This document shows positions 44,810-53,761 of a stretch of DNA of 64,000 nucleotides, piece after piece. Position numbers and translations under genes: made by a program. The notes under the pieces are model-generated. The model was not told the origin of the DNA. It ran no database searches and worked only from the letters and a program-made list of their open reading frames with translations. How positions within the stretch are numbered: position 1 is the first letter of the stretch; each line of letters begins with the position of its first letter. The stretch comes from Paenibacillus polymyxa M1. GTDB lineage: Bacteria; Bacillota; Bacilli; Paenibacillales; Paenibacillaceae. The stretch spans positions 673,001 to 737,000 of the forward strand of contig NC_017542.1 of assembly GCF_000237325.1 (NCBI RefSeq), given 5' to 3'.

Positions 44810-45820
44810 TTAAGGCAAATCACTTCTTTTTTCCCAGCGGCTTGGTTCAGTAATCTTGACATGATCAGGCACAAATTGCGTGAGCGAGCCTAATTTATCA
44901 AATGTAATCTGGATTCGGTCAGAGGGCAACAGCCATTGTTCGGTCTCGATTGCGCAGCAATCCGGTATCGTCCCCATTCCTATAATCGTGCCCGGGAGCG
45001 GCGTGAAAACTTTGAGAATCTCCTCCATCACTTTTGCAGGGTGTACAGAATACTCGGATGTGCTTCCCTTCCAGTGCAGTCTCTCCCCGATCCGTACATC
45101 CACATCCAGTGCCAGCGGGTTGCCGATTTCATCCGGCGTAGCCAGAAATGGTCCTATTCCTTTGCTGCGATCAAAATCTTTGCAGCGCGTCGGTCCAGTC
45201 AGCGCCAGGAAATCAGGCCACTGCACATCGCGAACAGTACTGTCGTTAAAAATAACATAACCTGCAATGCAGTTCCCCTTCCCCGTAACAAAGGCCAGCT
45301 CCGGCTCGATATCCAGGTAGGAAGAGTACGAAGGCCAATGTATCGTATCCCCATCGCCAATTAATGCATTATGGTTACACTTGTAATAACTGAAAATTAC
45401 TTTATTCGGATCTTTCTGGAATTTTTCAGCAATTTTTCGTTTAAGTTCTTCTCTTTCCGGTCCTGTGTATTCTCTTTGCAGCAGATTTACGCCAGCATTT
45501 CTCAGATGTCTTGGCGTCAGCCCGAAATCGATAAGCGCAGCCGGATGCGGAACCGGCGGCAGCAATTTTACCGCTCCAATCGGGCAGACTTCATTTTCAT
45601 TGAATTGATGCGACAGTTCGACAGCATATTGCATCAATTCCTTAGCGGCATCATAACTTGCTGGCAAATAATGAAGATAGCTGTCCATACTTTCAAGACT
45701 GTCAACGAATGTCCCCTGCTTTTTCATAATTGCGGCAAAAGACAGGACAAATTTATCGTTAATTACAAACCCAAACAAAGGTTCCTGAGATGTCTTGGTT
45801 TGAAAGGTTACTAGCTTCAT
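44810..45820 (-). CDS. Fumarylacetoacetate hydrolase family protein
   Basis: A 336-residue FAH-superfamily protein. The metal/active site region is visible: DFGLTPRHLRNAG, IHWPSYSSYLDIEPELAFVTGKG (ExE), IFNDSTVRDVQWPDF, GPTRCKDFDRSKGIGPFLATPDE and PGTIIGMGTIPDCC. Family members hydrolyse or decarboxylate beta-diketones or acylpyruvates; this substrate is unknown. GGAGG precedes ATG 45820. It is divergent from a metallo-beta-lactamase-fold gene with a shared regulatory region, suggesting a small catabolic or detoxification pair. Confidence 0.87.
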   Translation of the reverse strand: MKLVTFQTKTSQEPLFGFVINDKFVLSFAAIMKKQGTFVDSLESMDSYLHYLPASYDAAKELMQYAVELSHQFNENEVCPIGAVKLLPPVPHPAALIDFGLTPRHLRNAGVNLLQREYTGPEREELKRKIAEKFQKDPNKVIFSYYKCNHNALIGDGDTIHWPSYSSYLDIEPELAFVTGKGNCIAGYVIFNDSTVRDVQWPDFLALTGPTRCKDFDRSKGIGPFLATPDEIGNPLALDVDVRIGERLHWKGSTSEYSVHPAKVMEEILKVFTPLPGTIIGMGTIPDCCAIETEQWLLPSDRIQITFDKLGSLTQFVPDHVKITEPSRWEKRSDLP

Positions 45821-45870
45821 GTTGCAGCGCCTCCATCCATGTTGTTTGATGTTGTTCTGTTACTATCATA

Positions 45871-45930
45871 TTGCATAAAACAAATGAATGCAAGTGCTTG
45901 CTTGCATCTATGTTTTCGATTCTCTATACT
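45871..45930 (+). promoter_or_regulatory. Promoter of the metallo-hydrolase gene with overlapping inverted repeats
   Basis: TTGCAT (45902-45907), 17 bases, then TATACT (45925-45930) form a promoter. Two inverted repeats overlap its -35: TGCAAG/CTTGCA (45889-45894/45901-45906), and TTGCAT/ATGCAA (45871-45876/45888-45893). They fit a TetR-type operator that could regulate both divergent genes. Confidence 0.65.
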
Positions 45931-45985
45931 AAAGACATAATCAGTGTGCTTTACCCCAAAAACATGTACGCAAAGGAGAATTTTC

Positions 45986-47008
45986 ATGAAGTATGGACGT
46001 ATTATCCAAAAACCTCGCGTTAAATTTTTTGAAGTCGCAAATGGCGTCTTTGCCGGTATTTCGCCGTATCGCGGCATCAGTTGGGCCAATGCCGGGTTCG
46101 TCAACAAGGGCGGAGGGCTGGTGTATGACACATTCTTCGATTTGTTCCATGCGCGGGAAATGCGGGAGGCTTTTAAGGAAGTAAGCAACGGCGGCTCTCC
46201 CGCATATGTGGTGAATTCGCACTATAACAGTGACCATGCTTGGGGAAACAAAGTGTTTGAAGATGCTTGCATTATTATGCACAAGGAAGCGTCCAGAGAG
46301 CGTCTCACCGAAAATATCGCCTGGATGGATAGCGTCATCAGAAGAGGAAAGAATTCTCCGGAATCGACTTCGGGCGAGCGGTTTTTTGCAGCGGAATTTG
46401 AAGGATTCGACCTGGAAGGCGTAGAATGGGTGCTCCCGAATATTGAGATAAAGGACGATATCAACATCCGTCTTGGCGATATGGAAGTTATGATTTACAA
46501 CGTAGCTCCGGCCCACTCTGACAGTGACTTGCTGCTGTGGATGCCAAAAGAAAAGGTGCTGTTCGCCGGCGATGTTGTGTTTAACGGTTGTACGGCATAC
46601 AGCGAAGAGGGAACCCTCAATTGGGTTAAAGTGCTTGATCGCATTATTGATGAAATTAAACCCGAAATCGTTGTTCCAGGACATGGCGCCATCTGCGGCC
46701 TGGATTTCGTGAAGGAGCAAAGACACTACCTCCTGAACCTGATTAGCGAGTTTAACAAGCATTACAATGACGAAATTGATACCTTGTCCCTGACCAAGCA
46801 AATTGATATTTCCCGCTTCCTTCATTGGATTCAGCCAGAACGGTTGTATGTTACAGTGGATATCCTATTGAAAAGCAAACGAGGGTTACCACCCCTTCCA
46901 ATTTGGAACGAGGTGCCTGCTAAGCTGGAAGACATGAAAGCTTTTTTGGCCGGAAAATATGGCGATCAGATCAAGCCATGGGACCCTATGTGTGTTTGGC
47001 AAGAATAG
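45986..47008 (+). CDS. MBL-fold metallo-hydrolase
   Basis: A 340-residue metallo-beta-lactamase-fold protein. Motifs are VVNSHYNSDHAWGN (HxxxDH variant of HxHxDH), APAHSDSDLLLWMPKEKVLFAGD (second His and the bridging Asp) and VVPGHG (third His). It should bind two metals and hydrolyse an ester, lactone or thioester; the substrate is unknown. ATG 45986 is chosen with AAGGAGAA upstream; the frame is open to 45944. It is divergent from the FAH-type gene and may act on the same compound. Confidence 0.88.
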   Translation: MKYGRIIQKPRVKFFEVANGVFAGISPYRGISWANAGFVNKGGGLVYDTFFDLFHAREMREAFKEVSNGGSPAYVVNSHYNSDHAWGNKVFEDACIIMHKEASRERLTENIAWMDSVIRRGKNSPESTSGERFFAAEFEGFDLEGVEWVLPNIEIKDDINIRLGDMEVMIYNVAPAHSDSDLLLWMPKEKVLFAGDVVFNGCTAYSEEGTLNWVKVLDRIIDEIKPEIVVPGHGAICGLDFVKEQRHYLLNLISEFNKHYNDEIDTLSLTKQIDISRFLHWIQPERLYVTVDILLKSKRGLPPLPIWNEVPAKLEDMKAFLAGKYGDQIKPWDPMCVWQE

Positions 47009-47059
47009 CAAGCTGAAGTTAGCGTACGAAAAACAAAAAACGGCCTTGTCGCAAACGAT

Positions 47060-47130
47060 GAACTGTGACCCCAATTGAGGACACTTTGAATAAAGCCCGC
47101 TTAGGCAGCCAATAGAGAGATTCGTCATTA
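47060..47130 (-). mobile_element. Tail of an IS3-family element
   Basis: On the reverse strand the codons before a stop read RISLLAA, a common C-terminus of IS3-type OrfB transposases. They are followed by AGFIQSVLNWGHS-like sequence and a terminal segment resembling an IS end (TGAACTGTGACCCCAATT on the forward strand). The rest of the element is missing. This is a short match and remains tentative. Confidence 0.45.
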
Positions 47131-47253
47131 ATTACCTCCAGGGAACAGTCGGATAATAATTTTTTTTAGTGAATTATCTTGTTGACCATTCCACGGGCAA
47201 ATTTATCAAAGGCTACACTATGTTAACCCTAGGTTGGTCGGACGGGTTTAGCT

Positions 47254-47598
47254 TTGCTCCACTTGATTTTGTTATGCTCTCTTCCGCCAAAATCACCAAT
47301 CGGTTGTGAAGAATTAGCATCTACGACTTCTTTATATACATTTCCAAAAAAAGACACCGTAAATAATGCTGTAAATAAAAGCGATATGATAAAAATATAT
47401 GATTATAGAATGGTCGGAGGTACGGGGCGGTCTTATTATGATACTATCTTTCAAGCCCCAAAACAGTGGATTTGTCCATCGTCGTTTGAACGCTGGAGGA
47501 ACTCCTGCACCTTAACCTCAACTGGGGAGGTAGGAGACGTGGAGGTTCCGAAACCGGTTCTCTATGCTGTCGGATTCGGGAAGAGGCCGAAAGAATGA
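47254..47598 (+). CDS. Uncertain small open reading frame
   Basis: A 114-codon frame, possibly only its second half (MIKIYDYRMVGGTGRSYYDT ... VLYAVGFGKRPKE) being meaningful. I do not recognise it and see no strong ribosome site. In its favour, a good terminator follows the stop by one base. It could be the end of a decayed gene. Confidence 0.3.
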   Translation: MLHLILLCSLPPKSPIGCEELASTTSLYTFPKKDTVNNAVNKSDMIKIYDYRMVGGTGRSYYDTIFQAPKQWICPSSFERWRNSCTLTSTGEVGDVEVPKPVLYAVGFGKRPKE

Positions 47599-47599
47599 T

Positions 47600-47636
47600 A
47601 AAACGCTAATGACTGCTGTTGTCAGTAGCGTTTTTT
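47600..47636 (+). terminator. Rho-independent terminator
   Basis: AACGCTAATGAC and GTCAGTAGCGTT pair with a small bulge around TGCTGTT, followed by six T. Confidence 0.8.
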
Positions 47637-47644
47637 ATAGTACG

Positions 47645-47955
47645 CTCAGCATGGCGTCATCTCTAGGGTGAGAGTCCCGAACGTAGGCTGGCTAACGCTA
47701 CCGTTACCAAGAGCAAGGGTGTTCAAGGGTGTTCATCGCGAGGTGGAATCTGGAGGAAGCTGGAGGCAAATGCACGAGCCAAGGTACACGAACTGGATTT
47801 GAGGCAGGGATCACAGATGAGTCACTTATGCATAACGAAATCCGAAGTCGCCAAGGGCATCCCTGTAGACTCCAGTGGTTGCGGGCAGAAAAATGGCGCT
47901 CTTATCTGGGGAGGCGTGCGAGTACAGGGGCTTGCCGCCCGTTTCTACTCAATCT
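47645..47955 (+). mobile_element. Group II intron fragment (5' part, no reverse transcriptase)
   Basis: The stretch AGGGTGAGAGTCCCGAACG (47665-47683), followed by CGCGAGGTGGAATCTGGAGG (47738-47757), AAGCTGGAGGCAAA and ACACGAACTGGATTTGAGGC, is the usual domain I sequence of bacterial group II introns. A later CATAACGAAATCCGAAGTCGCC fits the same family. No reverse-transcriptase/maturase frame follows, so it is a truncated relic. A 10-base tandem duplication (AAGGGTGTTC twice) lies at 47715-47734. Confidence 0.75.
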
Positions 47956-48009
47956 GGGGTTATATCTAGAATAAATGAGGAGTGTTGTTTTCATCAGAAG
48001 TACAGCAGA

Positions 48010-48530
48010 AGCATTGCAGGTCTTTTGAAACGACGGTTCAACGGTATTTAGTTGAACTAGAAAACATCAATATGGAGCAACTACATGCAAAACCGTATGA
48101 GAAAGAAGGTCGATTGGGCAAATGTATATGTATTTGATACAATTCATTCATTTGCGTAATGTTGACCAAAGTTTGGCCGGAAGCGAAGCCGCATTGGGGA
48201 TCATGGGAGAAAAAACAGAGAGTGGTAAGGCAAGGCAGTGTCTGAGCTTGGAAGTTTTCCACCCATTCGGATACGGGTCCCGGATTCGCCGCAGTACACA
48301 CCGCAGCAGCCGAAGAGTAAGGAGCAGTTTATAGAAGGACTTCGTGGTGTAGTGGAACGGATGAAACGTACTGAAACACCTTGCGTCAGGCACCAGGATT
48401 TGAATAAAATCCTTCATCCCGGTTTCGATGCATTTAATGCTACAGAGTGGTTTTTACTAGTTAAAATGCAATACAGCATCATCTATTGCAGCTAGGGCGT
48501 TTGCAACATTTTTTAGAAAATAACGATGTA
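48010..48530 (+). pseudogene. Broken DinB-like gene
   Basis: Pieces of one DinB superfamily protein are found in shifting frames. They are RYLVELENINMEQLHAKPYEK (48040s), RSIGQMYMYLIQFIHLRNVDQ, a central FPPIRIRVPDSPQYTPQQPK with FIEGLRGVVERMKRTETP, and finally HPGFDAFNATEWFLLVKMQ with an out-of-frame HHLLQLGRLQHFLENND. That order and the final H-x3-H pattern match DinB_2/YfiT-type metal-binding proteins. At least three frameshifts and a stop codon break it. Confidence 0.75.
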
Positions 48531-48773
48531 TAAATTGCCAAGTAGAAGTGGTGTAACGATGTTAAATGTAAAAAAACAGCAGCAAAGTCGCGGCTGGAAT
48601 GGCGTTGTATCTGCTTTGAATGTTCTATATGTTGGGTTCGCACAGCTCTGTCATGGCAAAGCCCCGCCCGAAGTGATTCTTCTAAATTCATATTTTTTAC
48701 AAGAAAGCAATTCTAAAACCATGATAACATTGTCACGCTGAAAGTCGCTATTTTAAGTTGAAATTAAACATTG

Positions 48774-48802
48774 AAAAAGCTTGTCGCTTGCAAGCTTTTT
48801 TT
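48774..48802 (+). terminator. Rho-independent terminator
   Basis: AAAAAGCTTG and CAAGCTTTTT pair around a seven-base loop and a T-run follows. A 71-codon frame ahead of it (48526-48741) shows no recognisable content. Confidence 0.65.
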
Positions 48803-48984
48803 GATGTCTTTTGAGCTAATAAAGATAATATGAAACCTATACAAGGTGAATGTATACTTATGCATTACAATAATGAGGATATGCTCATTAATTATGATTT
48901 TTATGGCTTACATGAGTTGGATAGCGATAATTTTCTCACTAATTATGACACCGCACAATTGCATAACAAGTCAAAATCTTTTGA

Positions 48985-49262
48985 ATCTTTTCCTGTTGGG
49001 GAAATCCGAGCAAATGCGTTAAACCAAAGACTTGATCGGTGTAACCGGCTGTTCCGTATAATGCACCTCGATGGCCAAGTCCGTTTCATGGTGGAGCAAA
49101 CCGTCGATGACGTGTACGGCATCCCAAGTGTTCGTATTGATGACTTTCGTGTAGAAAGAGGAGAATTGGTCGCTCACGAACCGATAAATCGTAGCTCCTT
49201 TTCCCGTCCCGTAATGGGGATTCGCATCTACGTGAAGCGTCGAAACTCCAATCTGGACGGTA
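48985..49262 (-). pseudogene. Tn3-family transposase remnant
   Basis: The reverse strand encodes VQIGVSTLHVDANPHYGTGKG, ATIYRFVSDQFSSFYTKVI and DAVHVIDGLLHHETDLAIEVH. It then shifts frame to TAGYTDQVFGLTHLLGF. This is the catalytic-core segment of Tn3-type DDE transposases, with the conserved D in DGLL/HTDTAG-like context. The flanks do not continue it, so only a fragment of about 90 codons with a frameshift remains. Confidence 0.8.
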
Positions 49263-49280
49263 ATTCTATAATTTAAATTA

Positions 49281-49331
49281 TTTTACATACACAAAGAGCA
49301 GCCTGTTTAGTTGCTCTTTGTGTATGTAAAA
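49281..49331. repeat. Perfect 20-bp inverted repeat
   Basis: TTTTACATACACAAAGAGCA (49281-49300) is repeated in reverse complement at 49312-49331 with an 11-base loop. The stem is unusually long and AT-rich. It could act as a two-way terminator between the transposase remnant and the radical SAM gene, or be a leftover element end. Confidence 0.8.
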
Positions 49332-49395
49332 CATATTGAGTTTTCATCAATTGAATCTCCTAATTAGAGAATATGACTGTCCCATTTTTTGTAGA

Positions 49396-50247
49396 TTAAT
49401 CAATTGTACATATTTTCCCCTTTAGAGGATACTCTCTACTGGAAGATAAGAATATAATCTTTTCGTCAAAATATTTATTAAAATAGTTGTTCGTTTTTAA
49501 ATGAATATCAGGCTGATACCATTTAGAAAACCCATTTCGCTGAAACAACAAAGGCATACCCAATTGCTCGGATCGCTTCCCCTTTAAACCATCTCCAATG
49601 TTCAGCGAATCAATATATATTCGATCAACAATCCCCTGTAATCTTTTGGGGAAATCTGGCGTGAAAGGCAAAAGAGGAGAAATGGATGCCTGTGTAGCAA
49701 TTCCTGCTGCATGGACATTTCTAAGAGCCTTTAAGCGCAGGTTGATCCCTGGAGCTAAAGGTGCAAAAAGTCGCTTTACATCTTCTCGGTCTGTTTCAAT
49801 AGTCATAGAAACTAATAACCCACAACGTTGTTGTAATTCTAAAAGTATATCGAGGTCTCTAACCACCAGAGGACTTCTTGTTTGGATTTGAAGGAAATCC
49901 GGTGGAGATTCAATCATCTCCGTTAATATTTTTCTTGTGATCTCAACCTTACGCTCGATGGGTTGGTATGGATCTGTAGCAGTAGACATGAATATATTGA
50001 TAGGTTTATTTCTTCGGCGGAGACTATTAATTTCTTTACTATAGTTTTGAACAGCATTTATTTTAATATCAATCCATTCTCCCCAAGGAATATCTTTATA
50101 TTTTTGAATGGGCATTTCTCTAACATAGCAATAACTACATCCAAAAGCACAACCACTGAAAGGATTCAAAGAGTGAGTAAATCCAACAGTAGATGCTCCT
50201 TTGGTTTCGCTCAAAATTTTTTTTGCCATCGTATTATCAATCTGCAT
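49396..50247 (-). CDS. Radical SAM protein, SplB/Rv2578c-like
   Basis: A 283-residue radical SAM protein with the iron-sulfur motif NPFSGCAFGCSYCYVREMP (CxxxCxxC). MSTATDPYQPIERKVEITR and FLQIQTRSPLVVRDLDIL follow, all typical of the spore photoproduct lyase-like/Rv2578c group. Its reaction is unknown; in several genomes such proteins accompany DNA repair genes. AAGGGG precedes ATG 50247. The C-terminal end lacks further cysteine clusters. Confidence 0.9.
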   Translation of the reverse strand: MQIDNTMAKKILSETKGASTVGFTHSLNPFSGCAFGCSYCYVREMPIQKYKDIPWGEWIDIKINAVQNYSKEINSLRRRNKPINIFMSTATDPYQPIERKVEITRKILTEMIESPPDFLQIQTRSPLVVRDLDILLELQQRCGLLVSMTIETDREDVKRLFAPLAPGINLRLKALRNVHAAGIATQASISPLLPFTPDFPKRLQGIVDRIYIDSLNIGDGLKGKRSEQLGMPLLFQRNGFSKWYQPDIHLKTNNYFNKYFDEKIIFLSSSREYPLKGKICTID

Positions 50248-50300
50248 GTTGGATACCCCTTCATTTTAAATATTTACATAAATGAAATTCCGAATGAACA

Positions 50301-50342
50301 GAAACTCCCTCCATCAGTTCAACTGATAAAGGGAGTTTTAAT
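50301..50342. terminator. Bidirectional terminator
   Basis: AAACTCCCT and AGGGAGTTT form the outer stem, with CATCAGTTCAACTGATAA as the inner hairpin; T-runs follow on the forward strand. It separates the SnoaL-like gene from the radical SAM gene. Confidence 0.75.
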
Positions 50343-50367
50343 TAATTATAGTAAAAGGTGTGTTTAT

Positions 50368-50808
50368 TTAGAACGTATCAAGACCCGATATAATCCCAGG
50401 ATGGCGGACAAAAGACCAATGGGAATGTACTGTGCGCCATTCGCCATTAATTAAACGAAAAACTTCAGTAGTATTCCAACTTTTTTGAAGTTTTTCTTGT
50501 CCATCTTCTCCTGCTACGTAATTGTATAAATTATAACTCAACACAGCCAAATCACCAGCTTGAGTGACAGCGACATCGGGATTGAGATATTCACTCCGAA
50601 TAATATTAGGATTTTTATAGCGTGACAAAATATGTTCTCTCACCGCTGAATTACCTACAATAAGTTTTTCAGTCACAGGATCGAAGTATGAAATATCATC
50701 ACTGTAACTATCCAGGTACCCAAAGCAGTCTCCTTGATTCCACCGTTCATTATTGGCGCGTTCTATATTCAATACAGTTTCAGCTACTTCTTTGATATTT
50801 ACACTCAT
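50368..50808 (-). CDS. NTF2/SnoaL-like protein
   Basis: A 146-residue protein of the NTF2-like fold. It has LNIERANNERWNQGDCFGYLDSY, DDISYFDPVTEKLIVGNSAV and the late strand WNTTEVFRLINGEWRTVHSHWSFV. Such proteins are small enzymes or polyketide-type cyclases; no specific reaction is visible. AAGGAG precedes ATG 50808. It is divergent from an AraC regulator, which is its likely controller. Confidence 0.82.
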   Translation of the reverse strand: MSVNIKEVAETVLNIERANNERWNQGDCFGYLDSYSDDISYFDPVTEKLIVGNSAVREHILSRYKNPNIIRSEYLNPDVAVTQAGDLAVLSYNLYNYVAGEDGQEKLQKSWNTTEVFRLINGEWRTVHSHWSFVRHPGIISGLDTF

Positions 50809-50946
50809 TTTTTTTACTCCTTTTTTTTAGATGTTGGAAATGATATGATCATTTTAGGTCATTCAACACGAACGATAAAGGCAAAACCGGGGAAATAAAT
50901 GATACTTTTCGGACATTCTACATTTTTAGTATAGGAGGTTTATGTA

Positions 50947-51840
50947 GTGGTTCGCATATCAAAGCAGAAAAGAAATATAGAACGTCTTAAATATCAACCT
51001 GTACTACCTTATCCATACGATGTAGAAATTTTTCGAGTCTCTGATCTTAAACAACGGACACCCAAAGAAAGGATGAGTGTAACTTATAGATATGAATTCT
51101 ATATGCTTATATGTGTTACTCAAGGTGAGTGTATACAATGGGTCGATTTTGAGCCGATTTCCTGTAGCACAGGAACCTTTCTTGCCATATCCCCAGGTCA
51201 AGTTCATAATTTCGGACATGATGAGAATTGGGATGGATGGATTATTTTGTTTCGTTCGGAGTTTCTTATACCTAACACATCAACATTAAATGAGCTTAAA
51301 CTAGCTTTTGATTTTGGAAGGCTACCAAGCATTCTAAATTTAAATCATAATGAGTTGCGTCGTAGCATCGCTTCTATCGAACAAATGATCGAAGACTTGT
51401 TGATTGAAGGGACAGAAGAAGATATTCATATGTTGTTGCGTTACCAACTCTACGCATTTGTAACTTGGCTCAGTATTCTTCATAAATGCAAACGGATGAA
51501 TGAAACAATAGATTCTCAAACATCGCTGCGTTTTATAAGCTTCCAGAAACTCGTTGAAAAATACTTCGCTAAGTTGAGCCATGTCAGTGAATACGCTACT
51601 CGCCTAAACTGCACGGAAAAAACTCTAACTCGGGCAACTATGGCAGCAGTTGGAATAAGTGCAAAGGCTTTCATTTCGGCCCGGATTAATCTTGAAGCAA
51701 AACGTCTGTTAATGCATACGGACTATTCTATTAGTGACATTGCGGAAAAACTTAACTTCAAGGAAGCAACCCACTTTAGTAAATTTTTCAAACGTGAAAC
51801 AGGTTGTACGCCTGCAGAATTTCGACAGCAGCATCTTTGA
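50947..51840 (+). CDS. AraC family transcriptional regulator
   Basis: A 297-residue regulator. The N-terminal cupin-like part contains GTFLAISPGQVHNFG. The C-terminal AraC domain reads VSEYATRLNCTEKTLTRATM and ISDIAEKLNFKEATHFSKFFK, ending GCTPAEFRQQ. The start is GTG 50947 with AGGAGG ahead. It faces away from the SnoaL-like gene, with 138 bases between. The signal is unknown. Confidence 0.88.
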   Translation: MVRISKQKRNIERLKYQPVLPYPYDVEIFRVSDLKQRTPKERMSVTYRYEFYMLICVTQGECIQWVDFEPISCSTGTFLAISPGQVHNFGHDENWDGWIILFRSEFLIPNTSTLNELKLAFDFGRLPSILNLNHNELRRSIASIEQMIEDLLIEGTEEDIHMLLRYQLYAFVTWLSILHKCKRMNETIDSQTSLRFISFQKLVEKYFAKLSHVSEYATRLNCTEKTLTRATMAAVGISAKAFISARINLEAKRLLMHTDYSISDIAEKLNFKEATHFSKFFKRETGCTPAEFRQQHL

Positions 51841-51963
51841 AATTATTAACTTACTCGAGTGTCTACTACTATATTTCATAATTGAATAAAACACTAATTG
51901 TAGTTATATATTAATGTTATCTTATGAACTCTTTTAAAATGCGTTGTTTAAGGAAGTGATTTT

Positions 51964-53292
51964 ATGATCCAAGGATCTTTATTTGATGACGAGTATGATC
52001 AGGGGCGGCCTTTAGCAAATCGGGTACGTCCACAAAATTTAGAAGAATTTGTAGGTCAAAAACATTTGCTTGAACCCGGAAAAGTATTACGTGAAATGAT
52101 TGAGAATGATCAAGTTTCATCTATGATTTTTTGGGGGCCACCAGGAGTGGGAAAGACAACGTTAGCTAAAATAATCGCCAATCAAACCCAATCTAAATTT
52201 ATTGATTTTAGCGCTGTGACTAGCGGTATCAAAGATATTCGTAGTGTCATGAAAGAAGCTGAAGGAAACAGGCAATTAGGTGAGAAAACACTTTTATTTA
52301 TTGATGAAATTCATCGTTTTAACAAAGCACAGCAGGATGCCTTTCTGCCTTATGTGGAAAAAGGAAGCATTATATTGATTGGAGCAACAACCGAAAATCC
52401 ATCGTTTGAAGTAAATTCAGCCTTGCTTTCTCGTAGTAAAGTGTTTGTGCTTCATCCACTCAATCATGCAGATATTTTAGAACTATTGCAAAAAGCATTA
52501 GCGAACCCAAAAGGGTTTAATAATCAATCAATCGAGATCGAAGACGGCGTTTTATCAGCGATTGCTGAATATTGCGATGGAGATGCCAGAGTAGCTTTAA
52601 ACACACTAGAAATGGCTGTATTACACGGGAAAAAATCAGATGGGTCCATTGTAGTGAATAAAAACGATTTAGTACAAATGTTAAATCGCAAGTCATTGTT
52701 ATATGACAAAAATGGTGAGGAACATTATAACATCATATCTGCTTTGCATAAGGCGATGAGAAATAGTGATGTTAATGCTGCAATTTACTGGTTATCGCGC
52801 ATGTTGGAGTCCGGAGAAGATCCATTATTTATTGCCCGAAGATTGGTCAGATTTGCAAGTGAAGACATTGGTTTAGCAGATAACCGAGCTTTGGAGATAT
52901 CAGTAGCTGTCTTCCAGGCTTGTCAGTTTATTGGTATGCCAGAGTGCGATGTACATCTAACCCAAGCTGTCATTTATCTCACCTTGGCCCCGAAGTCCAA
53001 CGCAGCTTATTTGGCCTATAGAGCTGCCAAAAAAGACGCCCTGCATTCCGTAAATGAACCTGTTCCCTTGCATTTACGAAATGCTCCGACTAAGTTGATG
53101 AAAGAACTGAATTACGGGAAAGGTTATAAATATGCCCATGATACACAAGAAAAATTAACAATGATGCAGACCATGCCAGATTCTCTCATCGGACGGGAAT
53201 ATTACCACCCCACTATACAAGGATCTGAAATGAAATTTAAACAACGGATGGAAGAGATTTCAGCATGGTATGCAAGCCACAAAGAAACCTAA
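51964..53292 (+). CDS. rarA: Replication-associated recombination protein A (RarA/MgsA)
   Basis: A 442-residue AAA+ ATPase. It starts LANRVRPQNLEEFVGQKHLL, with Walker A WGPPGVGKTTLAK, Walker B LLFIDEIHRF and sensor GATTENPSFEVNSALLSRS. The helical C-terminal half carries RMLESGEDPLFIARRLVRFASEDIGLA. It works at stalled replication forks with SSB and RecA-linked pathways. AAGGAAG precedes ATG 51964. Two further genes follow on the same strand. Confidence 0.95.
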   Translation: MIQGSLFDDEYDQGRPLANRVRPQNLEEFVGQKHLLEPGKVLREMIENDQVSSMIFWGPPGVGKTTLAKIIANQTQSKFIDFSAVTSGIKDIRSVMKEAEGNRQLGEKTLLFIDEIHRFNKAQQDAFLPYVEKGSIILIGATTENPSFEVNSALLSRSKVFVLHPLNHADILELLQKALANPKGFNNQSIEIEDGVLSAIAEYCDGDARVALNTLEMAVLHGKKSDGSIVVNKNDLVQMLNRKSLLYDKNGEEHYNIISALHKAMRNSDVNAAIYWLSRMLESGEDPLFIARRLVRFASEDIGLADNRALEISVAVFQACQFIGMPECDVHLTQAVIYLTLAPKSNAAYLAYRAAKKDALHSVNEPVPLHLRNAPTKLMKELNYGKGYKYAHDTQEKLTMMQTMPDSLIGREYYHPTIQGSEMKFKQRMEEISAWYASHKET

Positions 53293-53339
53293 TTGCGTTT
53301 AATGCATAGAAGATCCAATAGAAATCGAGGTAATTCGTC

Positions 53340-53687
53340 ATGACAATAGAAGAAATTATTGAGCATTGCTTATCATATCCAAGTTCATATGAAGATCACC
53401 CTTTTGGAGACGGATGGACTGCGATGAGACATCAAGGGAACAAAAAAATTTTTGCCTTGATATACAATCATGATGAGCATCTTTGCGTCAACCTAAAATG
53501 CAACCCTGATCATGCTGATTTTTTGCGAAAAGCGTTTGAAGAGGTAAAGCCTGGTTATCACATGAACAAGGAACATTGGAATACAGTAATATTAGATGGT
53601 GATCTACCAGAAGATGAAATTCACGATATGGTGCATCATAGCTTCAAATTGACCAAGCCAAAAAGCTCCAAAAAACATACTAGCTAG
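53340..53687 (+). CDS. MmcQ/YjbR family DNA-binding protein
   Basis: A 115-residue protein: IEEIIEHCLSYPSSYEDHPFGDGWTAMR, then IFALIYNHDEHLCVNLKCNP and GYHMNKEHWNTVILDGDLPEDEI. This is the full CyaY-like YjbR/MmcQ fold; some members bind DNA. It starts at ATG 53340, 48 bases after rarA, and could be cotranscribed. Length is normal for the family. Confidence 0.9.
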   Translation: MTIEEIIEHCLSYPSSYEDHPFGDGWTAMRHQGNKKIFALIYNHDEHLCVNLKCNPDHADFLRKAFEEVKPGYHMNKEHWNTVILDGDLPEDEIHDMVHHSFKLTKPKSSKKHTS

Positions 53688-53761
53688 AGAATAAATTTCT
53701 TATTGATAATTAAATTTTGCGGAAGTCATTATGTAAAAGTATCCGTTTCGAGAGGTGTAAT

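Noticed and set aside
48830..49276. Forward frame of 148 codons
   Set aside because: Its second half is the antisense of a Tn3 transposase fragment that reads clearly on the other strand, so it is not a gene of its own.
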